A stretch of 64,000 nt of DNA from Sisyra terminalis. Its lineage: Eukaryota; Arthropoda; Insecta; Neuroptera; Sisyridae. Positions 33,960-45,999 of the stretch are shown piece after piece. The first letter of the stretch is position 1; each line of letters starts with the position of its first letter. The notes beneath the pieces are model-generated. The model ran no database searches, was not told where the DNA came from, and saw only the letters and a list, made by a program, of their open reading frames with translations. The position numbers and the translations under genes are program-made. The DNA lies in the NCBI GenBank assembly GCA_958496175.1, contig OY292274.1, positions 47,316,630 to 47,380,629 of the forward strand, in the 5' to 3' direction.

Positions 33960-35200
33960 AAAAGAAAAATTACAATACTTTCTATATAATATTCACCATA
34001 AAACAACCTCTCGAAATTCATCGAGTTAATTTAATTATTACGATAAAAAAAATGAATAAACAGATGTTTCATTTGAAGGTTATCAGTTTATTTAAGATAA
34101 CATCCGAATTAAACATTTGCACGCGAACGAAACTGGTAAACTTATTAAGCCTCATCTTATTATCACAATAATTTTATACGCCTGAATTACGATTAGAACT
34201 CAAAAGATCTGTTACACATACAATAAAAATCAAAGATGATATACCTATTTTCACAAAAAGATATTGGTTTTCCAAAATTCATAAACAAGAAAATAGAACC
34301 CAAATAAATGAGGTGTTAGATAAGAAAATATTACACCGTCAAATTCACCCTGGAGTTCTCCGAAATGGATAGTTCCCAAAAAGCTCGATGCTAGTGGAAA
34401 GAGAAGATGACGTTTAGTGGTCGATTATCGTAAATTAAACGAAAAAATAATAGATGATCGATATCCTTTGCCAAATATTACTAAAATTCTGGATCTGTTA
34501 AGAAAATGTAAACATTTCACAGCATTACATTTAACTTCTGGATTCCAGCAGATTAAGTTGAATCCTAAACACATCTCAAAAATAGTTTTTAATATTAACT
34601 ACTCACTATAACGAATACACTCGTATGAGCTTTGGTATGAAAAACGCATCTGCAACTTTTCAGCAAGTAATGGATAATATCCTTCGCAAAATATTTGGAA
34701 AACATTGCTTGGCATACAAGGATAAACTAATCAATTACTCAAACTCTCCTCAAGAACATTTTGAAATTATAAAAAGTCTTATAAAAATTATGCGAAAATA
34801 ACTTCAAAATTCAACTGGATAAATATGAATTCATACATAAGGAAATTGAATTCTTAGGTCATATTGTCCCTGTCAAAGGTATTAAACCTAATCCTTAAAA
34901 AAATTGAAGGAACTTCCAAATTTGCTGTTCCTAAAACTCAAACCCAAATTAAATCATTCCTTGGACTTCTGGGATACTATAGAAAATTTATTCCAGATTT
35001 TGCCAAAATCCTCAAACCTTTCAGTACACTTCTGAGAAAAAATTCTTTAATTCAAATAAACGACGAATAAGTACATCAAAGCATTTAATTGTTGCAAGCA
35101 AATACTCTCGAACGAAAATAATCTCCTCTTAACGGAATTCAACAAAAAACATATTGCTGAAACATAATAAATTGAAGACCTCATAATTAAGGAACAAAAT
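33960..35200 (+). pseudogene. pol reverse-transcriptase block, inverted relative to gag and env
   Basis: On the plus strand the reverse-transcriptase fingers and palm are recognisable: VDYRKLNEKIIDDRYPLPN (34417 on), then SFGMKNASATFQQVMDN, then a thumb part SFLGLLGYYRKFIPDFAKI (34950-35010). Similarity is to errantivirus (17.6/297-type) pol. The active-site Tyr-x-Asp-Asp has decayed to a Tyr-Lys-Asp-Lys form. Frameshifts occur near 34600, 34800 and 35070. Gag and env of the same element run on the other strand, and flipping this block alone would put pol in its normal place. Confidence 0.78.
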
Positions 35201-35559
35201 ATGTAATAACAAAGATTTCTTCAGCAAGCAAAATGCTTTTAGATAAGAATTCCCAGATATAGGATTTGATAAAAATATGTATAATAAAAATAAAAGAAAA
35301 CCATACGATAAGATAATAATTGTTAATCAGTGTATGTTAACTTCTAAATTTAATGACGGTTTCTATCTCGAAAGATTTTTTTTTATGGGTGAACATTATC
35401 TGTATCGAAATCATTGTAATTTTCTAATTTTGCGGCAATACTGTAGTCTACAGCTTTATAAAGCCCTGATGGTATAAATGTGTTTTTATATGCAAGTATT
35501 CTTCGAAGAAAAACATCTAAGTTGGAAAGTAAGAATAACTTTTAATTTATCAAGAAGGA

Positions 35560-35770
35560 TTCTAGCGAGAAGAAATGAATTAGCTTTAATTTTTTAACTA
35601 TGGATTTTGGAGTAATGCAAGGATATATTGCAATGCAATTTAATTTTTAAATAGAGTTTTCTAAACCTATTGTGGCACAGATTTTTTTTTAGAAATCAGG
35701 ACCGATTATTCCATCAATGAAGTTATGAGATGAGAAAAAGCAGAAATTTCAATGGTTCTTTATTATTTAG
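35560..35770 (-). pseudogene. Start of pol (protease-RT linker) of the provirus
   Basis: The minus-strand peptide PLKFLLF, followed in a shifted frame by FIDGIIGPDF and KKICATIGLENSI, resembles the conserved linker between protease and reverse transcriptase in errantiviruses (FDGLIG...L...IDLEN style). Stops and a frameshift interrupt it. Its strand is that of gag, not that of the RT block to its left. Confidence 0.55.
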
Positions 35771-35841
35771 TTCAACTAAATAAAATATTATTAGATTAGG
35801 TTTAGTTAATGTTTGTTTATGGAAGTTGTTACTTTTTTATT

Positions 35842-37027
35842 TACGGGTAGAATCGTCCAGAGAAGAATCGTTACTTCCTATATTTAATAAAAAATTTAGT
35901 CTATCATAGCCATTTTGATCAATTTTGAAAGGTAAAGCACCATCCATGTTACTGTTGATAATTATTCTTACGTGTTTTGGTTCATGGAGGCTTCTACCAT
36001 GAAACTTTGGTCGTAATAAGACTCATCTATAACTACTCTATTAATTAAATTCTCGAAAAAGTTCTTGAGAGCCAAAAATTGGGGGTTCAAAAAGTTGAAA
36101 ATAACATCTGGTTTGGTTGCGATGAGTCATTCTAGTGTAACCAGATGATGTATCCGTTGATTCAGGATGAGGAAGATTAATTAACCTTTTATTTCAAAAC
36201 TGTAGGGAATTTAAATACGATTGATTATTTGGGGGTTGATTTGACTGTTGAAAATGTGATTGTTGGTTTTGGAATGGAACATTAAATTGAGGTTTGCTAA
36301 AATGAGGTCTAGTAGCGTTATAGGTTATTTTGTTTCAACGGTTAAATCGGGCCTAATAATTATTTTGCTGAGAACTGGAAAGTTTCGTTACATTAACGAA
36401 ATTATTTTCTTATTTAAAATTTATGTTTTGTTTTCTCTGGACAACTCTCCTACCTTCGACTAAGTTACGAGGACCAGCCGCTCTTACAGTATTGGCGAAA
36501 GAACTGTTCAATCCAGCAAGGAATGAATCGAGAGCGACTTTGTTATTATATTCTAATTTATTTCTAAATAATTCGGGAGTTATATTTAATTGGAAATTCA
36601 AAATATTTATTAAATGAGACAGAAGTTCATTAGTTTCAGCATAAAATAGCTCAATTGACGCGTTTTTCCGTGTGAGACTGCCCAAGTCTCTTAGAAGCGA
36701 AAATTCATCGCGGCTATTCGCGTAATGTTCCAAAAGGATTTTTTTGATTTTACTCCAATCACTGATTCTACCTTGCTGGTTTATAACAATGTTGGCTTTA
36801 CCAACTATTTTATTTCTAATCACATTGTTATATAGTTCTTTGTAATCCTCCCCGATAAGAGGATATACATTTTTTACGACACTATCGACTGAGTCAATGA
36901 AGTTTGATAGGTTGGAAGGGTTTCCATCAAAATGGATAATTGATTTGATACAATCTGGTATTTCAAATGACTCGAGGACCTGGTTAATTGAAAGGTTGGA
37001 AGAACTCGTCATATTTAATGAGGTCAA
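35842..37027 (-). pseudogene. gag gene remnant of the provirus
   Basis: A capsid-like frame opens at 37027 and is open for about 205 codons (to 36410): HFDGNPSNLSNFIDSVDSVV, then NKIVGKANIVI, WSKIKKILLEHYANSRDEFS and LLRDL. These match the capsid of errantivirus/mdg-type gag. It continues with an Asn/Gln-rich segment (FQNQQSHFQQSNQPPNNQ) and ends near DGALPFKIDQNGYDRLNFLL at about 35845. Several frameshifts or stops occur after 36410. Confidence 0.75.
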
Positions 37028-37455
37028 TTTTTTAGATTTGAAAGGGCAATTAATTAATATAGCAAATTGATCGGAAAATTATTTCAATTTATTATCTTTT
37101 TCACAAATTTCAATTTTCTAATTATTCACTTTATTGCTACCTTTTTTGTTTTTAATTGATTTTTGGTAAGTTTGGGACATGGATATGAGCACACAAAATA
37201 TTTTTTTCTCGACTTACGAAGAATTTTTGATGCTGTAGCTCATCGCCCTAAAGTTAATTTTTGTTGGATGGAAATGCTGCAGTAGTTGATTTGTTGGTTG
37301 AAACCAATTATGATTCCAAAGGGCTTTTCGTTTATTGATTCTTGAAAGGAACCAATCCAAGTTGATCCATGTAATTGTAGAAACGGTTTGAAGTTGATGT
37401 TTCTTGGTGATCCGAACTTCTGAATTCAATATCGATATCTTCAAGTTGATTCTCG

Positions 37456-37468
37456 ATTCTCGTCGCCA
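37456..37468 (-). other. Primer-binding site matching tRNA-Ser(GCU)
   Basis: The minus strand reads TGGCGACGAGAAT, complementary to the 3' end of insect serine tRNA (GCU) with CCA added. It directly follows the 5' LTR, as in errantiviruses primed by Ser tRNA. Confidence 0.65.
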
Positions 37469-37471
37469 GAT

Positions 37472-38029
37472 ATGTTATATCACATTAAATTAGTCAATAG
37501 CACAATTGATTATTTGTTTGCAGGAAACACAGTTCAAGAATTTGAAACGTCAATCCAACAACAATGATCAATACACCAAAAATCTGAAGAGATGTATAAG
37601 CGCTTTTGCTCTCCAGAGTATCAATGTTTTGTAGTTCTTTAGAGAAACTCTTTTATACAGAAGTTGGCGTCTTTTGATAAGCCAAGAGGTCTGCTGACTT
37701 GTTCTGGGAATGTTTGGTTGAACATATGCAGTTTATCTGCACGTGTGAAATTTGAATGCGTTTCGTTTTCTGTCATTCCTTGAATTTATGAGTTAGAAAT
37801 CGCATTTCGTTTGGGTCATCAGATTTATAGTATGGCATTTGACAATTTTAGATATAATTCCTCATTCTAAAATAACATTGTTTCAATTTTGAATTTTATA
37901 ATTAATTGTTGAAAGATATTTTTCAACAAAGTACTTAAGTTAAGAAAATAAGACTAAGTAAGGATAGTTCAAGCGTGGGAACGATGATTTAGTTAAAAAT
38001 AAGGGTAGTTCAGGGGTGACGTGATAACT
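37472..38029 (-). repeat. 5' LTR of the provirus
   Basis: It begins AGTTATCAC at 38029 and ends near GTGATATAAC (37483-37474), just before the primer-binding site. It pairs with the split LTR at 31776-32754. Confidence 0.75.
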
Positions 38030-39054
38030 TTATTATCCAGAACCGTAAAATATTTATTTTAACATGCTTTAAATATTTGAATAATTCGGAATTATCTCTA
38101 CCCACATATTATCTACACAGTAGGTATTATCTAGTTTATCAATATTATTTTAATTACGCTTTTATAAAATTGTTTTTGCTTAGTTATTTTTATATAAAAA
38201 ATTGACAATTAGTACATCCACAATTAACATGGATTTCAAGTAGCTATTTGATATAGGTGAGTGATCATATACCAATATTAAAATGCTACTTCGTGTGTCT
38301 TACAGTTTCTGCAAGTTCATGATATTTAGCGTTAACAAGTTAAGAATCCTACATATTTAGAATAATTAACCATTTAAAAGGGTCAAAGCTTTATGAAATA
38401 AAGACAGATGTGATTGAAAACAGTTTCAACTTTTTTATATTTCCAACATGTGTTTTAGAGCAGAAAATATATAAATTTTTAAGGTAGTAATATGAAATAT
38501 ATCTTCATTATATTTATTTGAAGGAATTCTGGTTTCATTACAATATAATTTTTGGATTTATTTATTTACAAATTTAAATGTCTGACTTTTTTTGAGGTGG
38601 GATATTTAAAATTTTTGCATGATTGTGTTTTTTGTAAAGTTTAACCCTTATGAACAAAATGTTTACGATTATAATTGTTTTTCTGGTTTGGGTTCTCTTT
38701 AAACTGATTGAAATCTAAAAATCAATAGTAAATTATTTCAACTAAAATCTTATAACTAAATCTCTTTAAAATTAACAAGCCTCGAAATTTTTGTTTTAAT
38801 AAAATTAAGCTACGCGTCTCAAAAATTAAGAAATATTATTTTTTTAAATTAAATTTGTTTTCAATAACCAATATTGTTTATAATTTTGGCGTTAGTTGAA
38901 GTTTCAAACATTTATTGCTCCCTTTGGCAAGTTTGAAAGTAATATCCCTTTTGACAATTTATTTATTTTTCAAAAACAAACTGTTAATTAGTCTACACTT
39001 TACACTCTAATGAATCTACAGGAGGACGAGTGGTGAAACTGGTCACTCTAAAGG
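38030..39054. other. AT-rich intergenic DNA
   Basis: No feature supported. Confidence 0.4.
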
Positions 39055-39480
39055 TGCGTTTTTATGTTGTCGCTAATTGTTGGTTCCCAAGAATGAATGT
39101 AGTCACGTGACTAAAATGTAACATGTGCACTATCTGGAAAAAAGAGCGATAAAGCTAAATTTTGTTTAGCTTTTTCGCTGGATTCTATCAAACATGTCTT
39201 GCATTTCATACTCACCAGATATGATTTTTTATTTTAATACATTTCCAAAAAAAATATATAATCGGTACTATCATTTCTTATATGCTGAATGTTTACTAAC
39301 AAAAATTAATATACTTATTACTCGTAGTTATATATACATACCTACACAATAAAGTGATTATATCAATACATTGTTATTCGCTAGAGAGCCTCCTTTGTCG
39401 CTCAAATTTAGGCGCACATGCCACAATTTAATCACGTGAATACATTTATCGTTAGAAACCAGCGACTAGCGATGGCATAT
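39055..39480. mobile_element. MITE with about 70-bp terminal inverted repeats
   Basis: The arms 39060-39130 and 39408-39480 are inverted copies that share CACGTGA.TAAA.TG and the TCGCTA / TAGCGA ends. The interior is AT-rich and has a small hairpin AGCTAAA...TTTAGCT near 39152-39170. Superfamily not assigned. Confidence 0.6.
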
Positions 39481-39555
39481 TCTTATATTCTTATATTTTT
39501 ATATATTCTTCTATATTCTTTATATATTCATATATATAATATTCTTATATTCTTG
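39481..39555. repeat. TATTCTTATA low-complexity tract
   Basis: Imperfect repeats of TATATTCTTATATTC run for about 75 bp, directly abutting the end of the MITE to the left. Confidence 0.75.
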
Positions 39556-41214
39556 CAGTTATAATTTCAGTTATAAAAATTTTCCGATATCTTTTGCGTT
39601 TTTACATAAATTGATCAAGAATTGATGATTATCACAAGCTTCTCATCAATAATTTTAGATAGAAAAAAATTTTTTTTTTATTTGGAAAATATCAAAGTGA
39701 GTGGGAAATGTAAATTTTCGGATAGGAAATGCACTAAGGTTTCAAATGAGTATGTTTTTACGATATTTTGATAGAGGCTTGGGTTGCCCTCTAGAATCAA
39801 AATCATCGAAATACTAAAATGTTAGATATCTACATTGCCAACTCTATATATCCAGCGAGCCTTTCAATGAGAGGACGCACCATGCTCGTTACGCTCCTTA
39901 GTAGGCTTAGTAGGTAAAATTGAACAAAATCAAGTAAAATTTTTAATCTAACAAATTTTGAATTTCAAAAAACGTATTTTTAGGCTTACATTTGCATTTT
40001 TTTATTTATTCAACGACTCGGTGCGTAGAATTTTGTTCAATTTCAATCTTTTTTTCACTGTTTTGGAACTCGAGATTGACTTATATTTTTTCAATAACAT
40101 TTAAAGTATGAAAAATTTTATTTTATATAATTGAATAATTTTGAATGATAGAAGATTGATAGAAGTAACAATTCATTTCAATAATTTTATCATTTGTTTT
40201 TTAACCGAGAACAGTCAAGAAAAAAATTAGCGAAATAACAGTTGCTAAAACTATTTTTTTGATTTTTACTATTCTGTATTTGACTATTTCTTTGCATAGT
40301 AAAGGTCAGTTAAAACCATTAAACGCGAAAAAGAAATAAATCTTGTTTCATACACAAATTTTCAAGAGAAATTCAAGTTTTGAATGATTTTTTTAATCCA
40401 AACCGGAAAGTAATTTTAAACATATAATAATTTCAATTTTTAATAGAAAAAATGTAAAAAATTAAAAATAAAATCGACCAAAATCCATCTTCAAGATAAA
40501 TATGATTCATTAGTTTCTTAAATTTTCCAATTTTTCTACGAAATATTTCTTTATTTCAATTTAACACGTAGTAATTAATTTTTGAGTATCATACCAGACA
40601 CTGTACAGTTTATATCGTTTACACACTATATCCAGATGAATTGATTTAGTTTATTACGGTGTTATTCTGTGTCATAGGTGGAATAGCATTGGGCGTAAAT
40701 GGAAGGTGGAAAGTATTTTGAGAAGTATCTGTATACTATTATAAATATTTTGAATACATTTTTAGGTAAATGAAGTTGTGCTGGAATTTGTGAACCAAAA
40801 ACAAAATAAGAGAATATATAAAAATACAAGAAAACATCTATCTTAAACTTAATGAAAAGAAGAAAAAGTTGGCCTAAACATTATTTATGATATATTAAAC
40901 TATAATTTTCTTTGGTATTTGCTTAGTTCACTTTTTTTTGCCTGATCATAAGTCTTTTAAAAATGACTTTGAATATAAATATAAACATATGGCTTATGTA
41001 CATATATATGGCTATAGTATGAAAATATGTGCATGAAGTTAAACTAAAAATTCGACAATTAAAAAATCAAAAAATACTATTCAGCAGGACAAAAAAAATG
41101 TTAAATTTTGAGCCCTTATTATTGATAGTAACCTGAACGAATAGAACAACATAGATTTTTGGAGAAAAAACTCAATAAATTTAAAAGAGTTGAGTTTTTA
41201 AAAAACAAAAACAA
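39556..41214. other. AT-rich intergenic DNA
   Basis: No gene or clear element. Confidence 0.4.
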
Positions 41215-41503
41215 CATCAACGAGATGGAGTCGACAACTCCACAGTTCATTTAAACAGACTAGGTACCTGCACTTTTTACATTTATATTTTTGCTAGGAT
41301 ATCAATAACTTTTGCAACGGAAGAAAATATTTGATTTGCAAGCAGAAGGATAAAAATAATAATTCATTTGAACTTTGCTTTTAACTCCAAGCTTCATTTT
41401 AATTATTGAAAAGAATTTTTAATCAAAACACAACAAAATTGAAAAGAGGAAAAGCCATGACTTTACATGGCTTTCCTTTTACAAACAAATCTTTTTCCGG
41501 GTT
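41215..41503. repeat. 290-bp interspersed repeat, copy 1
   Basis: It is almost identical to 45710-45999, in the same orientation. It opens CGAGATGGAGTCGACAACTC, with a small GGAGT...ACTCC hairpin, and closes with the hairpin AAAGCCATG...CATGGCTTT followed by CCGGGTTT. Similarity stops abruptly at both ends, so this is a discrete mobile repeat. The terminal hairpin recalls Helitron 3' ends, but the expected CTRR terminus is absent here. Confidence 0.65.
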
Positions 41504-43111
41504 TATATTAAAATATAATATAAATGTTTATATTATAATAAATTGGAAAGATAACAACGTAAGTATAATACAAATTTTACCTCATTTGATAAAACTTGAT
41601 AAACCTTAGAATATATTTTGAAAATTCTTTCTGATTAGTCCAATAACGAGATGAAGCAATTTATTCCCAATTTTCGTACATTAAAATTCTTTTTCTATAA
41701 AATATTTAGTTTCATTTCTCTAATTTGTTTTTGTTTCGATTCTATTGTGCAATCCGAGCTGATTTTCGGGCGAATGTAACGTTGAAATGTTAATCATAAA
41801 AAGAACGTCTGAATTGATTCCGTATTCACATCGGCCGTAAATACAAATGCGGAATTCGAGCTTTGCATTCTTCCGAAACATAACAAAAGCAGCAAAGCTT
41901 TATAATCTGTAAAATACTTATTGTCGATATTGGAATAATATGTGCATGTAAATCGAATGGTATCGTTTCGTCTCGCAGGGCCGAGACGGCGGGAAACGGG
42001 AACCAGTGACGCAGAGTATGATGAAGGGGACATAAATTTTGCGACTTTATCTCGAATTCGAATACTTTTTATTGATAATGCGATTCCCAGTTTAGAACGG
42101 AAAGCCGATTAAATGATGCGTTCGGCATTGTCGAATTATATGTAGCAGAAAACAATGCCGCGATGCTCGAACTTGACTCGAAACGCAACAAAATCACCCA
42201 GTTAATTTCAAGAGTTTATTTAACCGAATAAATGATATTCAAACGAAACGAATTCTCAACTCTAACTCCTCCAAAACCTTTGCAGCATCCCCGTACTTTC
42301 CGACCAGCCAGAAAAAAGTTGACAAAAAAAAACCCCGAATGAAATCATAAATTAGCTCGCGTTCAGTATGGGAGCAATTCGAAATAAATCGTTCGGGAAA
42401 TGTTAAATTTTAATACAGTTAAAAGCAATTTTTATTGTATAATTTATTGTTCAAGCAATAATAGAAAAATCGCTTAGAGAAGCCGCGAGTCGTGCAGATA
42501 TCTGCCGTTTATCATCTCCAACGATAACTTCGTTTCATTAATCTCGTTTTCAAAGCAAAAATGTTCTAGTGGCAGTTCAGCAATCGAAATCCAAACGACC
42601 AAAGCAACTAGAAAAATTAAGCTACTAGAAATGAATGATCAAATAGTGTTACGGTTAATTGAAATTGTAAACTAAAAAATAGTTTACAGTAACACAACAC
42701 ATTCAATAAAAGCTACTGATCAAATTACCTACCATATCAATTGCATTAACGAAAAACTATTATTTCAACATTTTTAATGAAAGCTTTGTAAACGTTTTAA
42801 CAAAGATATGCACAGAATTATTGAATCGTTGCATTTCACAAATGGTTTTTGCAATTTAATTTTCAAAAAATGCAAATTTATATTTGATAAATACAATATG
42901 CACTTAGTGACGTAGTACAGATTCGAACTACAAAGCTTGACACTTAACAGGGCATCAGCGCAAAGAAATAATTTCAAAGACCTGGGAAAATTATTGACCG
43001 GATTTTTTCTACTGTTTTTAAGTATAAGTAATGTTTAATATTTAAAAACTTTGGATTTAAGATCCCTTTAACATTTGTATCATCTGGCAATTTCTCAATC
43101 TTATTCTCTGT
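41504..43111. other. Stretch with GC-richer, possibly conserved islands
   Basis: Between about 41750 and 42600 the DNA is markedly richer in G/C and free of repeats. It includes TCGTCTCGCAG followed by GGCCGAGACGG near 41970, which could be a splice acceptor, but the following frame closes after about 45 codons without a donor. It may be a cis-regulatory region of a neighbouring gene. No gene is called. Confidence 0.35.
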
Positions 43112-43591
43112 TTGGTTTTTAATTTAATGTACGATAAAATCAATCATAACTTAATTGGACGGTGGCTGAACTGGATGGCGCATATAAATAAAAAAGCAGC
43201 TCAGTTGAAAATTCTCCAACGCCAAATTAACTGGTTGGTGGGAAAAAGCTCAGCTCTTGACTTATCTTGCAAAGTATTGATCTACAAGCAAGTATTGAGA
43301 CCAACATGGGCTTATGGAGCTCAACTATGGGGGACTGCAAAACTCAGTAATGTAAGGATTATCGAGAGGTGTCAGGCGCGGATTCTGAGATCTTTTCTGG
43401 GAGTGGGAAGATACGTTAAAAATGAAATAATCCTAAGAGACCTGAATATCGAAACTGTGATAAATTATATTAAGAAATTAAAAAATAAATATGTGGAACG
43501 AGTGGGACTACACCCGAACGGTCTAGCCGTTCAAGCTATTAAACAACCCGCGCTAAAGAGACTAAAAAGAAATGATTTTAATTCAATTTAA
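43112..43591 (+). pseudogene. Jockey-clade non-LTR retrotransposon, 3' fragment
   Basis: The open frame encodes the C-terminal end of a reverse-transcriptase ORF2 after the palm: LIGRWLNWMAHINKKAAQLK, then NWLVGKSSALDLSCKVLIYK, VLRPTWAYGAQLWGTAK, RCQARILRSFLGVGRYV and RDLNIETV. This order (LDxxLxWxxHI, LIYKxxLxPxWxYGxQLWG, FQxxxLRxI) is typical of Jockey elements. The catalytic part is missing, so it is a 5'-truncated copy. The frame itself is uninterrupted from about 43130 to the stop, so it is not very old. The AT-rich 3' UTR runs to about 43760. Confidence 0.75.
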
Positions 43592-43760
43592 TATTTTATG
43601 AATGTGTATAATATATTTTGAATGTGTGTGTGAAAACAACTAACTTAGCATTAAGTGTATATATTCTACTAACGTACTTTTTATGATTTAATCTTAATTT
43701 TTATGTATATTTAGTTCCTATTCTCTGGTTGACATTGGTCAACTAGATATTATCTTTAGA

Positions 43761-44563
43761 TTAAGAGGGTGTTCTACTCTAGACGCCCGAATTTCGAGCG
43801 TTTTTTGGCGATTGATAAAAAAAAAGCAATTGATATTTTTACAGTCCATTTTTTTATTATTTGTTTATTTATATTTAAAGATTACACAAAATAAATTTCA
43901 AAAAAAAAATCCTTGGAGTTATGTGTCTTTGAAGTAGAGGGAAAAAAAAAGGCCGTGTCCTCGTATCCATAATTTCTACCCTTATAGTCATCTGAAAAAT
44001 AAAACAATGGTGAATTCTTAATTAGTACGAATGTCGTTATCGTAAGAAGCGGCAAAACTGAAAAAAAAAATTTTTTTTCATAAAATGGCGACTGCTGAAA
44101 ATAAAGGTCGTTTTTTTCACCAATTTTTTAACTTTATCAAATTTTTTAAAAATATTACAAATTTCAAATTTTCATTTTTTGCCGCTTCATACGATAAAAA
44201 AATATTGAAAGAATATTCATGCCAAATTTCAATTCAATCTGTTGATTAGAACTTGAGATATTGTGGACACTGCATCGAAAAAAGTAGTTTCGAGAAAAAC
44301 GTGTTTAAAGTTTTACGTTAAGTTTCAGGCAGCGTAAATGATAGAATAGTATGTATTACTTACAATGTCTTAATCAGCCATCCCAGCTTCATACATTGGG
44401 CCTACTAACTTGGGACACTAAAACCGCTATAACTTCGGAAATAATTTGAATTTTGAAAAATCCTTTTAGGAGGATATTTTTGAACATCTAAACTATCGGA
44501 TTATGAAAAAAAAAATTTTTGATTTTTTCAAATTTCTAGAGTATATAGTATATACCCCCTTAA
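43761..44563. mobile_element. TTAA-flanked MITE (piggyBac-like insertion preference)
   Basis: It lies between TTAA copies at 43761-43764 and 44560-44563. The ends are related inverted sequences: GAGGGTGTTCTACTCTAGA at the left and GGGGGTATATACTATATACT then CTAGA at the inverted right. The 795-bp interior is AT-rich without transposase coding. TTAA duplication is typical of piggyBac (also Sola3); the ends do not decide between them. Confidence 0.55.
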
Positions 44564-45019
44564 TGTAAGAGTTGTAATATTTTAGGCTAGGAACCATTTG
44601 GGTTCAATTCCTATAATAAACACAAAGTTGAAAAAAAAACTTAATTGGTACTATGATCGATGAATAAAATTAAAAACAAAATAAAGAATGAAACTTTGAC
44701 AAATGGTACCTGGGCTAAAAGGAACTTTTACCAAAATATCAATAAAATGTGTGTACAGTGCCTACAGTTGATGTCCAGTTTTTGGTCTCAATATAAATTT
44801 TAATTAATTTTATCTGTGATAATTTTAGGTGATTCAAAATTATCACGATTATAGTTCGTTCACCATTAACTGATCATGTTGACAGCATAAAAAAGACGAG
44901 TGTAAAGCATTCAATTGCTTAAAAATGGATTTTTTTGTTTTAGTTCCACATTCTATACATATATTTCTATAATTCTATACTTTCACCTATTTTTTTAAAC
45001 CACGTCCGTTATTCTACTA
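44564..45019. other. AT-rich intergenic DNA
   Basis: No feature supported. Confidence 0.4.
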
Positions 45020-45215
45020 CAGTGTTTCATCACCTTTAGTATTTTTGGGGGTGCAAGAGAAGCCCCAAACAATATAAATTATGAAATTTTTAATAATAAA
45101 TTTCGTAAAAAAAATATTTTTCTTAATTAAATAAATCAAACACATTCAATGGGGTGCGGAGAACTATTATCGGATTCAAGGGGGTTCCATTTACTTAAAA
45201 GGCAAGGAAGCATTA
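45020..45215. mobile_element. hAT-type MITE
   Basis: It begins CAGTGTTTCATCACCTTT, continues TTTTGGGGGTGCAAGAGA, and ends with GGGTTCCATTTACTTAAAAG and a decayed inverse of the start. Flanking TTCTACTA and CTCTAGTA match at 6 of 8 positions, as expected for an old 8-bp hAT duplication. Confidence 0.6.
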
Positions 45216-45709
45216 CTCTAGTATAATAAAATCACATATTATTAGATGATTCGTACAATAACCTGATATCGACCCCATCGATAAAATCGTAGAGACCTAT
45301 ACGATTGCTGTACGAAAGAAAATTTGTTATTCTCAAAACTACGTACAGTCAATACAACGTTATCCTTTTAATTCATCCAAAATCCTAATTAAATCATCCA
45401 ATCATCCTATTTTAAAAAATTAAAATATTTATTGTTTTGCTTTATATTTTGTGCTTGTTTTTAATTTATTTGAAATCGAAATACAGTATAATAGTATTAA
45501 TCAACTCTTTCTATTTTAGATTACTTTAATGCTGTTTTAGTAAATAACAAGAAGCAAACGTCGTTGCGTAGAAACTGTTAAAAATGTTTACTTGTTATAA
45601 AACCAAAAATATAACAAACTTTCGTTTCAATAATTTAAAAACAGATATTAAATTTAAAATCCTGTTGTAAGTTTCTATGTAATTGGACGTTTCTATAAAT
45701 GTGAACTTT
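45216..45709. other. AT-rich intergenic DNA
   Basis: No feature supported. Confidence 0.4.
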
Positions 45710-45999
45710 CATCAGCGAGATGGAGTTGACAACTCCACAGTTCATTTAAACAGACTTGGTACCTGCACTTTTTACATTTATATTTTTGCTAGGATATCAA
45801 TAACTTTTGCAACGGAAGAAAATATTTGATTTGCAAGCAGAAGGATAAAAATAATAATCCATTTGAACTTTGCTTTTAGCTCCGAGCTTTATTTTAATTA
45901 TTGAAAAGAATTTTTAATAAAAACACAACAAAATTGAAAAGAGGAAAAGCCATGACTTTACATGGCTTTCCTTTTAAAAACAAATATTTTTCCGGGTTT
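45710..45999. repeat. 290-bp interspersed repeat, copy 2
   Basis: Direct-orientation partner of 41215-41503, with only a handful of substitutions (for example CCGAGCTTT for CCAAGCTTC). GCTAGT follows within a few bases of the end. Confidence 0.65.

Larger units (their letters stand above)
31776..38029 (-). mobile_element. Errantivirus-like Ty3/gypsy provirus, rearranged and dead
   Basis: An old copy of an insect endogenous retrovirus-like element, read right to left. Order: 5' LTR (about 38029-37472), a primer-binding site, gag (37027 to about 35842), start of pol (about 35770-35560), a pol reverse-transcriptase block in the opposite orientation (about 33960-35200), env-like region (about 33945-32770), purine tract AGGGGAATG (32763-32755) and 3' LTR (32754 to about 31776, interrupted by a solo LTR). 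LTRs open AGTTATCAC, typical of errantiviruses. RNase H and integrase were not found. Every gene carries stops or frameshifts. Target duplication is not resolved at the left end. Confidence 0.82.
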
